This document shows positions 9,159 through 17,239 of a stretch of 64,000 bases of DNA, piece after piece. The stretch comes from Oleidesulfovibrio sp047973035 (lineage in GTDB: Bacteria; Desulfobacterota; Desulfovibrionia; Desulfovibrionales; Desulfovibrionaceae). Every line of letters begins with the position of its first letter. Within the stretch, counting starts at the first letter, position 1. The DNA lies in the NCBI RefSeq assembly GCF_047973035.1, contig NZ_JBKEBF010000039.1, positions 60,541 through 124,540 on the forward strand, given 5' to 3'. A program made the position numbers and the translations under genes. The notes under the pieces were generated by a model, which worked only from the letters and a program-made list of their open reading frames with translations, was not told the DNA's origin and did not search any database.

Positions 9159-9261
9159 ACTATTACCTCCGTAAAAAGCAAAGAGAGATGGCAAACTAGG
9201 CCGATACTGATTTGTAGAAGTCTATATAGCGTGAATAAGTGGCTGTGACAACACTATTCCA

Positions 9262-9294
9262 TAAAAAAGGGGCATTCTTTGCAAATTGCCCCTT
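9262..9294 (-). terminator. Intrinsic terminator of the gcv-lpd operon
   Basis: An 8-bp GC-rich stem (9267-9274 with 9287-9294) is followed on the minus strand by six T residues. It starts 3 bases after the lpd stop. Confidence 0.8.
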
Positions 9295-9297
9295 CAA

Positions 9298-10680
9298 TTA
9301 TAGTGCTTCTAAGGGTGCGGATAAAGCGGCTTCTAATGCTTCATCCAGAGTCGGATGTGCATAAATGATATCGTGTATATTTTTTTGCTGCCACCGTTGC
9401 TCAACCATAATGGTTGCTGCTCCTATCAGGTGTGACACTCCATGACCAGTAGCTGCCATACCGCGTAGCTCAAAAGACTCTTCTTTCTTTATCCAGACTG
9501 CCTTTACAAAACCTTGCGTTGTTCCATAGGACTGGGCAATGGGGTTTGCAATAAGCGCAGCGCGCGAAACGAAAACATCAAGTCCGGATTCCAGCAACTC
9601 TTTTGCTGTGGCTCCTGCGCGCATTACTTCCATGTGTCCATAAACACACGAGGGCATGGCAGGGGGCAAATAGTCTTCTTCATATTTGCCTGAAATTACT
9701 GAAACAACATAGCGGGCCTGATGTCCCGCGGCATGTGCAAGCAAGGTTCTGCCATTTACATCACCGATGGCGAATATATTCCCGGCTGCCCGTAACTGGT
9801 TGTCGGTAACGATCCAGCCTCTGGATGTGATCTGAACTCCTGCTTTGTCCAGCTGCAATGTAGTAGAAGCAGGAACTCTGCCAGCAGCCATCAGAGCTTT
9901 GGCAGCCGTTATTTCTGTACCATCTTCAAAAGTAAGCTTGGCGTTGCCGGATTCTGTTACAAGGCTGGAAACCCGTTTTCCGGTATGTATCGTCCAGCCT
10001 TCACGCTTCAGAGCCTTTTGTAATGCTTCGCCGATATCTGCATCTTCGCTGGGAGCAAGATGCGGCAGGGCTTCAACAATGGTAATCTGCGTTCCGAAAC
10101 GGGAAAATAAATCGCCTATTTCAAGTCCGATTGCGCCCCCGCCGACGATGATCAGGCTTTCAGGGGCTTCTGTCAGGCTGAGAATATGGCTGGAGTCCAA
10201 CACGCAATCTCCGTCAGCCTGCAAGCCCGGAAATGAAGCCGGAGTGGAGCCGGTGGCGATAATCAGCTTTTTGAACGTGACTGACTGACTACCTTCTGCA
10301 GTTGCAACTTCAAGTTCATGCGGACCGGCAAGTGAGCCGGTGCCGGTCAGAACAGTGATTCCGGCTTGCTTCAACTGCTTACCGAGTGCTTGCCTTGACC
10401 CTTTGATAAAGCGGTCTTTTTTCTGTTGTAACGCATTCAGAGAAAAGTTGATTTCGCCTGTAGCTGATTTCTGTTTTCTCTGGATATCCAGCAGAGGCTT
10501 ACTGGCAGTGGCACCAAGCAGCATCTTGGTAGGAATACATCCCCAGTTGAGGCACGTACCGCCAAGGTCATCCTGCTCGACCAGTGCTGTTGTCATGCCT
10601 GCCTGTGCTGCAAGAAGGGCAGCCCGGCTTCCGCCGGGGCCTGCCCCTAATACGACAAGATCATACTGTTCATGCGTCAT
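9298..10680 (-). CDS. lpdA: Dihydrolipoamide dehydrogenase (L protein)
   Basis: This 460-residue flavoprotein reoxidises dihydrolipoyl groups and passes electrons to NAD. Visible motifs are the FAD-binding GAGPGG, the redox disulfide Cys43/Cys48 in GGTCLNWGCIPT, the NAD-binding GGGAIGLEIG, the second FAD motif AIGDVNG, and the C-terminal catalytic His442-Glu447 pair (HPTLDE). It is the last gene of the glycine cleavage operon and its start overlaps gcvPB by 11 bases. That position makes it the L protein of the glycine cleavage complex, though it may also serve other lipoyl complexes. Confidence 0.95.
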   Translation of the reverse strand: MTHEQYDLVVLGAGPGGSRAALLAAQAGMTTALVEQDDLGGTCLNWGCIPTKMLLGATASKPLLDIQRKQKSATGEINFSLNALQQKKDRFIKGSRQALGKQLKQAGITVLTGTGSLAGPHELEVATAEGSQSVTFKKLIIATGSTPASFPGLQADGDCVLDSSHILSLTEAPESLIIVGGGAIGLEIGDLFSRFGTQITIVEALPHLAPSEDADIGEALQKALKREGWTIHTGKRVSSLVTESGNAKLTFEDGTEITAAKALMAAGRVPASTTLQLDKAGVQITSRGWIVTDNQLRAAGNIFAIGDVNGRTLLAHAAGHQARYVVSVISGKYEEDYLPPAMPSCVYGHMEVMRAGATAKELLESGLDVFVSRAALIANPIAQSYGTTQGFVKAVWIKKEESFELRGMAATGHGVSHLIGAATIMVEQRWQQKNIHDIIYAHPTLDEALEAALSAPLEAL

Positions 10681-12115
10681 CGGTCAGCACCATGCTACGC
10701 GCGGCAAGGGTTTCATCCAGTCTGCGCATTGGCGTGTTAACCGGAGCCTGCTGCAGGGCTTCAGGGTTGATCCGGCCAGACTCAAGTATTTCGAGCAAGT
10801 CTTTAATGAATACATCAAGTGTTTCTTTACTTTCAGTTTCGGTCGGCTCAAACATCAGGCACTCTTTGACAATCAGCGGGAAGTAGATTGTCGGTGCATG
10901 ATATCCCTTGTCCAGCAGCGCCTTGGCAATATCAAGCGCACGGAAGCCGCATTCGGCCTGATCGCAGGCTGATGCGACAAATTCGTGCATGCAGGTGCGG
11001 TTGTAAGGGATAGTGATGTGGTTTTCCATCAGCTTACGCATGTAGTTGGCGTTAAGCACCGCAAGTTCTGCAGCCTTGGGTATTCCTTCACGACCAAGTC
11101 GCATAATGTAGGCAAGCGCTTTGATATATACACCAAAGTTGCCGTAGAACGGCGCCATGTAACCGATGGATTTCGGGTAGTCATAATTCAGGAAGAACCT
11201 GCCGTCGCGCAGCCTGTCCACACGGGATACAGGCAGGTACGGTTCCAGTCGTTCGCTGACACCAACAGGGCCGCTACCGGGACCGCCCCCGCCATGAGGC
11301 GTACCAAAGGTTTTGTGCAGGTTCAGGTGGACAACGTCGAAACCGACATCGCCAACGCGCATCTTACCCATGATCGCATTGAGGTTTGCTCCGTCGTAGT
11401 ACAGCAGCGCGTCAACCGAACGCAGTTTTTCCACGATGCGGGGCAGATGCTTTTCAAAAAGGCCAAGGGTGTTGGGGCATGTCATCATCAGCGCTGCGAC
11501 ATCATCATCCAGAACGGCTTCAAGAGCTTCCGGATCGACGATTCCGTCTTTAGAGTCGATGTTGACTACCTCATATCCGCCAAGAGCCGCAGAAGCGGGG
11601 TTTGTTCCGTGCGCGGAGTCAGGGCAGATGATCTTGGTTTTTTTGTTACCTTTATCCTTATGGTAGGCCGCAATCAGCATCACTCCGGTGAGCTCGCCGT
11701 GGGCACCCGCCATAGGATGCAGAGTAAAGGCATTCATGCCGTTAATTTCACAAAGCAGACGCTCTGTTTCGTACATGACTTCCAGCGCACCCTGCGTGTA
11801 CAGACCGGCACTTTTGATTTGTGCCATCAGGGGATGCAGATTGGTAAAGCCGGGCAGTGCGGCTACATGCTCGGTAAACTTCGGGTTGTACTTCATTGTG
11901 CACGACCCGAGAGGATAAAAGTTGCTGTCTACACCAAAGTTAAGACGACTTAACCTGGTGAAGTGACGGACAACATCCAACTCGCTCAGTTCCGGCAGTG
12001 CGGGCCGTTTGGCGCGAAGCAGATTCTGGGGGATGAAGTCTGTCGCACGTTCTTCTGCTTCCGGTGGAATCGTGCCTGTGCGACCGGGAACGGATTGTGA
12101 AAATACAGTTTCCAT
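10670..12115 (-). CDS. gcvPB: Glycine decarboxylase subunit 2 (P protein, PLP-binding)
   Basis: This 481-residue subunit holds the pyridoxal phosphate site of the two-subunit glycine decarboxylase. The PLP lysine is Lys268 in NLHKTFGTPHGGGGPG, a strictly conserved glycine-rich signature. Together with subunit 1 it decarboxylates glycine and loads the aminomethyl group on the lipoyl arm of GcvH. It overlaps gcvPA by one base and lpdA by 11, so the complex is translationally coupled. The split form is usual in many anaerobes, Gram-positives and archaea; enteric bacteria have one long GcvP. Confidence 0.95.
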   Translation of the reverse strand: METVFSQSVPGRTGTIPPEAEERATDFIPQNLLRAKRPALPELSELDVVRHFTRLSRLNFGVDSNFYPLGSCTMKYNPKFTEHVAALPGFTNLHPLMAQIKSAGLYTQGALEVMYETERLLCEINGMNAFTLHPMAGAHGELTGVMLIAAYHKDKGNKKTKIICPDSAHGTNPASAALGGYEVVNIDSKDGIVDPEALEAVLDDDVAALMMTCPNTLGLFEKHLPRIVEKLRSVDALLYYDGANLNAIMGKMRVGDVGFDVVHLNLHKTFGTPHGGGGPGSGPVGVSERLEPYLPVSRVDRLRDGRFFLNYDYPKSIGYMAPFYGNFGVYIKALAYIMRLGREGIPKAAELAVLNANYMRKLMENHITIPYNRTCMHEFVASACDQAECGFRALDIAKALLDKGYHAPTIYFPLIVKECLMFEPTETESKETLDVFIKDLLEILESGRINPEALQQAPVNTPMRRLDETLAARSMVLTDDA

Positions 12116-13446
12116 TACAGCATACCTCCCACCAGTTCGGCTATGATGCCGATTTGTTCAAAGGAGTGCTTTTCTGTGCAGGCTACAAGCAGGACATTGT
12201 CCATGTTTTTGTAGTAACCACCAAGGGGGAAGCCAGCCACAAAGCCATGTTCAAGCAGTTTGTCGACTACAGAGTAGGCGCACACAGGTAGCTTGACTGC
12301 AAATTCGTTACCGAACGGCGCATCATGAAGCAGCGTTACACCGGGGATGGCAGTCAGCCTGTCTGCGGCGTAATGAGCGCGCTCCATGCTGAGTTCCGCA
12401 GTGCGAATCATTCCTTCAGGTCCGCTCAGGCACATGTGCATAATAGAGCGCAAAGCACACAACGCCTGATTTGAACATATGTTTGATGTAGCTTTGGCTC
12501 TGCGGATGTGCTGTTCACGGGCTTGCAGAGTAAGAACATAACCTGTTTTGCCGTCAAGATCCTTGGTTCTGCCGACAATACGGCCGGGAATCTGTCGGGC
12601 CAGCTTGGTGGTGCAGGTCATTATGCCCAGATAGGGACCGCCGAAACTCAAAGGGAGTCCCAGAGATTGTCCGTCTGCAACGGCAATGTCCGCCCCCATT
12701 TCGCCGGGGGTCTTAAGCACAGACTGCATGACGGGGTAAACCGAAATAACCCCGAGTGCTTTTACGGAATGTGCATGTGTGAAAATCTCAGTGTAATCGT
12801 CTACTGCGCCGAAAAAGTTCGGATTCTGGACTACTACTGCTGCGCACTTGTCATCCACAGCTGCAATCAGCGCATCTTTATCAGATTTGCCTTCGCAGTG
12901 GGGTACTGTGACAAGTTCCATGTTCAGGTTGGACGTATAAGACGACAGCATAGTGCGGTAGATGGGGCTTACTGCCTCATCAATCACCAGCTTTTTACGT
13001 TTGGTTGCTCTGGCTGCCATCATCATAGCTTCGAAAATGGCTGAGCCGCCATCATAAACCGAGGCATTGGCGACGTCCATTTCAAGTAGACGGCAAACTG
13101 CGGTCTGATATTCGAAAATGGCTTGCAGAGTACCTTGGGAAGCTTCGGGCTGGTAGGGCGTGTACGCAGTGTAAAACTCACCGCGCGAGACAAGATTGTC
13201 TATGGCTTTCGGGATATGGTGGTCATAAAATCCCGCGCCCAGAAAGCTGACCAGATTTGTTCTGTTTTTTGCCGCCATGCGTTCCAGTCTGGCGCAGACT
13301 TCCATTTCGCTGAGCCCTTCGGGAATATCGAAACTGCGGGGCTGCATGTCAGCAGGAATTTCGGCAAAAAGGTCATCAATGCTCTTTACCCCGATAACAT
13401 CCAGCATCTGCCGGATTTCATCAGGCGTGTGGGGAGTATACGGCAT
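12115..13446 (-). CDS. gcvPA: Glycine decarboxylase subunit 1
   Basis: ATG 13446 (443 residues) is chosen because AAGGAGG lies 7 bases upstream; a TTG one codon earlier is less likely. The protein matches GcvPA along its length: N-terminal PYTPHTPDEIRQMLDVIG, then SFLGAGFYDHHIP, YTPYQPEASQGTLQ and the late LGGYY segment. It has a PLP-enzyme fold without the lysine and completes the active site of GcvPB. It lies 16 bases after gcvH and overlaps gcvPB by one base. Confidence 0.95.
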   Translation of the reverse strand: MPYTPHTPDEIRQMLDVIGVKSIDDLFAEIPADMQPRSFDIPEGLSEMEVCARLERMAAKNRTNLVSFLGAGFYDHHIPKAIDNLVSRGEFYTAYTPYQPEASQGTLQAIFEYQTAVCRLLEMDVANASVYDGGSAIFEAMMMAARATKRKKLVIDEAVSPIYRTMLSSYTSNLNMELVTVPHCEGKSDKDALIAAVDDKCAAVVVQNPNFFGAVDDYTEIFTHAHSVKALGVISVYPVMQSVLKTPGEMGADIAVADGQSLGLPLSFGGPYLGIMTCTTKLARQIPGRIVGRTKDLDGKTGYVLTLQAREQHIRRAKATSNICSNQALCALRSIMHMCLSGPEGMIRTAELSMERAHYAADRLTAIPGVTLLHDAPFGNEFAVKLPVCAYSVVDKLLEHGFVAGFPLGGYYKNMDNVLLVACTEKHSFEQIGIIAELVGGML

Positions 13447-13464
13447 CAAGCGCCTCCTTGCGGC

Positions 13465-13848
13465 CTAGTGGTCTTCGCTTTCAATCAGAGAGGTGTATTC
13501 ATCTGCCGAAAGCAGGCCTTCGGGTGCGGAGGTCAGCTTTACTTTGAGCATCCATCCATCAGCGTAGGGGGATTCGTTAACTGCTTCGGGGGCATCTTCA
13601 AGGGCCTCGTTAACAGCAATAACTTCACCGGAAACAGGTGCGTACAGTTCGCTTGCCGCTTTAACAGACTCTACGGAGCCCACTTCTTCGCCGGCATTAA
13701 TGCTGTCGCCTGCGGCAGGCAGTTCGACAAAGGTCAGGTCGCCCAGCTGCTCCTGAGCAAAATGGCTGATGCCGATTACTGCTTCTTCGCCTTCAATGCG
13801 AACCCATTCGTGGCTTTTGGAATACTTCAGTTCTGCGGGAATATTCAT
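13465..13848 (-). CDS. gcvH: Glycine cleavage system H protein (lipoyl carrier)
   Basis: ATG 13848 with AGGAG 8 bases before it gives a 127-residue protein, the normal GcvH length; longer upstream frames have no support. The lipoylated residue is Lys63 in GSVESVKAASELYAP. GcvH shuttles the aminomethyl group from the P protein and electrons to the L protein. It is the first gene of gcvH-gcvPA-gcvPB-lpd. The T protein (gcvT), which releases methylene-tetrahydrofolate, is not in this operon or window and must be elsewhere. No glycine riboswitch could be made out in the 84 bases between its start and the upstream terminator. Confidence 0.96.
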   Translation of the reverse strand: MNIPAELKYSKSHEWVRIEGEEAVIGISHFAQEQLGDLTFVELPAAGDSINAGEEVGSVESVKAASELYAPVSGEVIAVNEALEDAPEAVNESPYADGWMLKVKLTSAPEGLLSADEYTSLIESEDH

Positions 13849-13931
13849 GAGTACTCTCCTGGAAATGTTGGTGTGGTTGGCTCGCCTTTTACATCTACAA
13901 GGCTTGTGGGGCAAGGCAAATAAAAACAAAA

Positions 13932-13960
13932 CCGACCATACCGCAAAGCGGCATGGTCGG
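13932..13960 (-). terminator. Intrinsic terminator of the receiver gene
   Basis: A 13-bp stem with one mismatch (13932-13944 with 13948-13960), 3-base loop, followed on the minus strand by TTTTGTTTTTA. It isolates the receiver gene from gcvH. Confidence 0.85.
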
Positions 13961-14002
13961 AAAATATGTTTTGCAAAAAGACATGCAGAAAAAGGGGAGG
14001 CG

Positions 14003-14416
14003 TTAAGCGACAGCCTGATCCAGCGAGATCCCCAGCGTGGCAATTTCATCCAGCAGCAGTTGACGCCGAATCGGTTTGACAATGTAGCTGGTGGCTTCCC
14101 CTAAAAAGAATGCGTCATGCAGTTCCTTGGAGTCATCAAGACCGGAAATCATAATAACCTTAACGGCGTTTTCCGGAGCAACTCCCATTTCTTTCTCAAT
14201 TTCACGAATTTCGCGCAGCGCTTGTTGTCCGTCAATATTAGGCATCAGGATGTCCAAAGTGATCAGGTTGTACGGCTCTCCGTCTTTTAATGCGGTACGG
14301 AAAGCCTCAACGCCTTCTTCGCCGTCAGTGGCAATATCTACATACCCGAACGGGTGAAGGATTTTCTGAACCAAGCGTCTGCTATCAAAATCGTCATCGA
14401 CGATAAGAAACTTCAT
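14003..14416 (-). CDS. Single-domain response regulator (CheY-like)
   Basis: ATG 14416 with GGGAGG before it gives 137 residues; the longer frame to 14461 lacks a ribosome site. The protein is a receiver only: acidic pocket VDDD (6-9), phospho-acceptor Asp55 in LDILMPN, signalling Ser in MISGLDD and Lys in VKPI. With no output domain it should act by protein contact, as CheY does, or as a phosphate relay. The spacing 'KEMGVAPENAVKVIMISG' resembles the receivers found in free CheY-like proteins of this group. Its partner kinase is not adjacent; the hybrid kinase at 17.2 kb is on the same strand but three genes away. Confidence 0.88.
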   Translation of the reverse strand: MKFLIVDDDFDSRRLVQKILHPFGYVDIATDGEEGVEAFRTALKDGEPYNLITLDILMPNIDGQQALREIREIEKEMGVAPENAVKVIMISGLDDSKELHDAFFLGEATSYIVKPIRRQLLLDEIATLGISLDQAVA

Positions 14417-14579
14417 CAGTTCCTCCCGGTAGGCGGACGAAGCGTGTCTTGCAGGTGGCAAGTGTTTAGCAAATTGGCTTCCTTGTCCTGCACAGTTGTT
14501 GACTTTTGTCTTTATACGACCTCTTAAGGTTATCCTCTTGTACCGTGGTGCGTCAATGTGCTATTGTAATAGATTTTTA

Positions 14580-16223
14580 TTATACTCCGGCTAACGCGGT
14601 ATCAACTATTACCTGCGCTTCGGCAGCAATTTGTTCAAGATGTTCTGCCCCTTTGAAGCTTTCTACATAAATTTTATAGATATCTTCTGTTCCAGAGGGG
14701 CGCGCGGCAAACCAGCCATTAGCCGTTGTTACTTTTAATCCGCCTATTGCTGCGCCATTGCCCGATGCGTGGGTAATGACTTTTTCAATGGGCTCACCAG
14801 CCATTTGGCTTGTGGTAATCATGTCCGGCGACAGGCTCTTAAGAGCTGTTTTTTGCGCGGCATTAGCTGGAGCCTGCAGGCGCTGGTATACAGGTGCGCC
14901 GAATTGTTCGGTCAGCTTCTGGTACCTTCGGGCCGGAGTTTCGCCGGTAACCGCGGTAATTTCTGCTGCAAGCAGGTTCAACGCTATTCCGTCTTTGTCC
15001 GTGGTCCAGACGGTACCGTCTTTTCGCAACAGAGAAGCACCGGCACTTTCTTCACCTGCAAATCCGGCCGTTCCGTCAAGCAGCAGGGGAACAAACCATT
15101 TAAATCCTACGGGAACCTCAATGACTTTTCTGCTCTGCGCTGCTGCCACCCGGTCGATCATGTCGCTGCTGACCAGAGTTTTACCTATCGCTGCCTTTTC
15201 ACTCCACTGTAGGCGATGCGTGAAAAGGTACTCGATGGCGGAGGCAAGATAGTGGTTCGGGTTCATCAACCCTTCGGGGGTGACAATGCCGTGCCTGTCC
15301 ACATCAGGATCGTTGCCGAAAGCAAGGTCGTAATTACCCCGCAAGTCAAGAAGCCCGCGCATGGCCCACGGTGAAGAACAGTCCATGCGAATAATTCCGT
15401 CCTTATCAAGCGGCATAAAACGGAAGGTCGGGTCAACATTTTGATTCACCACGTCAATATTGATTCCATACTGGTCGGCAATGCGGCTCCAATACGCTAC
15501 AGCTGCACCGCCAAGGGGGTCGACCCCGAGCCTGAGTCCGGACGACGCAATAGCCTGCATGTCGATGACTGAGGCAAGATCGTTGATGTACTTTGAGGCA
15601 TAATCACAGGTGATCGTGGTGTCTGCCTTCAAGGCTTTGCCTAAAGGTATACGGCTGACTCCATGATTACCGGATGCCAGCAACTCATTTGCCCGCGCTT
15701 CGATTACACTGGTCGTTTCCGTGTCGGCCGGACCTCCATGCGGGGGATTGTACTTAAAACCGCCATCCTGAGGAGGGTTATGTGATGGGGTGATGACGAT
15801 GCCGTCTGCAAAGCCGGAGGCACGTCCGACATTATATGTCAGTATCGCATGTGAAATAACAGGGGTGGGAGTATAGCCATGTTCCTGCTGAATGTAGACA
15901 GTAACGCCATTGGCTGCGAGTACTTCCAGCGCGGCTGCATGAGCCGGTTCTGACAGAGCATGGGTATCCATTCCCATATACAAGGGGCCAGTGAAGCCGT
16001 TTTGTTTTCTATATTCGCATACAGCCTGTGTGACGGCAAAAATGTGTGCTTCGTTAAAGCTGGATGATGTAGATGTTCCCCTGTGCCCTGAGGTTCCGAA
16101 GCTTATGCGCTGTTCTAAAATCTCCGGGTCAGGATTGTATGTGTAAAAGGAGCTGACGAGGCGGGGAATATTTACAAGCGTATCGGGGGCCGGAAGTGTT
16201 CCCGCTTTGGAAGCAACAGACAT
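14580..16223 (-). CDS. pgm: Phosphoglucomutase, alpha-D-glucose specific
   Basis: This 547-residue enzyme interconverts glucose 1-phosphate and glucose 6-phosphate. The phosphoserine is Ser147 in TPSHNPPQDGG, the metal loop is DPDVDRHG, the sugar-binding loop is GEESAGASLL and the phosphate-binding C-terminal motif is RPSGTEDIYKIY. Length and motifs fit the bacterial Pgm subfamily (beta-type TIGR01132) rather than the phosphomannomutase group. It feeds glycogen and surface polysaccharide precursors. It appears to be a single-gene unit, with 163 bases upstream to the receiver gene and 135 bases to the TrhA gene. Confidence 0.94.
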   Translation of the reverse strand: MSVASKAGTLPAPDTLVNIPRLVSSFYTYNPDPEILEQRISFGTSGHRGTSTSSSFNEAHIFAVTQAVCEYRKQNGFTGPLYMGMDTHALSEPAHAAALEVLAANGVTVYIQQEHGYTPTPVISHAILTYNVGRASGFADGIVITPSHNPPQDGGFKYNPPHGGPADTETTSVIEARANELLASGNHGVSRIPLGKALKADTTITCDYASKYINDLASVIDMQAIASSGLRLGVDPLGGAAVAYWSRIADQYGINIDVVNQNVDPTFRFMPLDKDGIIRMDCSSPWAMRGLLDLRGNYDLAFGNDPDVDRHGIVTPEGLMNPNHYLASAIEYLFTHRLQWSEKAAIGKTLVSSDMIDRVAAAQSRKVIEVPVGFKWFVPLLLDGTAGFAGEESAGASLLRKDGTVWTTDKDGIALNLLAAEITAVTGETPARRYQKLTEQFGAPVYQRLQAPANAAQKTALKSLSPDMITTSQMAGEPIEKVITHASGNGAAIGGLKVTTANGWFAARPSGTEDIYKIYVESFKGAEHLEQIAAEAQVIVDTALAGV

Positions 16224-16358
16224 GGTTATTCCTTTGTTGGAGACAGAAACTAAATGGAGTTACTGTGAAAACTGGCAAGACTATATAGCTGTCGTTGGAG
16301 ATAATTCAAGTTGAACAGGAAAAATATAATAAGATAAACAGGGCAGTCGTATGATGCG

Positions 16359-17003
16359 TCAGTTGATGACCGAGATATAGTTGTACATGAGCATGAAGTG
16401 GCAAAAACTGCCCCCCATTACAAATAAATGGAAAACTTCATGAAAGCCGAAGTGCCGGTAGAAATTTGGCCATTTGGCAGCATAAATCAAGGCTCCGGCG
16501 CTATATAAAAGGCCTCCGGCAAACAGGTAGGCGAGTGCTCCCCATTCCAGCGTGGTCACCAAAGGGTAAATTGCTGCAAGAGCCATCCAGCCCATGCCGA
16601 GGTAAAAGCAGGTTGAGAGCCACCTTGGAGCTTCGAGCCAGAAAATTTTAATAAAAACTCCCCCGAATGCCATAACCCATGCACAGGCAAACAACGACCA
16701 CCCCCAGGCTCCTCGTAACGCGACAAGGCAGATAGGGGTGTAGGTTGCCGCGATGTAGATAAAGATCATCGAATGATCAATCCTGCGCAGCAGCCGGATA
16801 CCACGCTCTTTGACGGGAAGCCAGTGATAGAGAGTGCTTGCGGTATACAACAACACCATTGCGATGCCGAAAACGGAAAAAGAAACGATGTGCCAAGGCA
16901 TCTCGGGCGACGCCACGCGGACAATAAGAATAATGGTGCCGATAAGTGCCAGCACGGCTCCTATGCAATGAGTGAGTCCGTTAACCGGATCGCGTAAAGG
17001 CAT
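16359..17003 (-). CDS. trhA: Hemolysin III/TrhA family membrane protein
   Basis: ATG 17003 with GGGAG upstream gives 214 residues. Seven hydrophobic segments are visible, with the family signatures DPVNGLTHCIGAVLA near the start, STLYHWLP and RRIDHSMIFIYIAATYTP in the middle, and HEVFHLFVMGGSFCHF at the end. The conserved His and Asp residues resemble the metal site of the PAQR/adiponectin receptor superfamily. Bacterial members have been tied to membrane energetics and lipid homeostasis; the 'hemolysin' name is historical. The gene stands alone. Confidence 0.88.
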   Translation of the reverse strand: MPLRDPVNGLTHCIGAVLALIGTIILIVRVASPEMPWHIVSFSVFGIAMVLLYTASTLYHWLPVKERGIRLLRRIDHSMIFIYIAATYTPICLVALRGAWGWSLFACAWVMAFGGVFIKIFWLEAPRWLSTCFYLGMGWMALAAIYPLVTTLEWGALAYLFAGGLLYSAGALIYAAKWPNFYRHFGFHEVFHLFVMGGSFCHFMLMYNYISVIN

Positions 17004-17239
17004 GGCTGCTCCCTGAAATGCCCGCAAGTTCTAAATAGAAAAGCCCAATGGCTCCGTATGCTGAATCGCTCTGAATCCGCAAGTTATACGATATTTCTGA
17101 GCTGTTGATTCTCTGACCGATGCAGCATACCTGAGTATCAGGCTGCTACAAACATTGCATACCCTGTGCCTAACGCAAAAGAGTGTGTACCCTCAAGGGG
17201 TAGCCGGTTAGAGTTTTTGCCGGATACTTTTACATGCTA

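Noticed and set aside
10985..11953. 322-codon plus-strand frame opposite gcvPB
   Set aside because: No ribosome site and the opposite strand is a conserved enzyme. It is an antisense shadow frame.
13849..13931. Glycine riboswitch before gcvH
   Set aside because: No conserved core could be found in the short leader.
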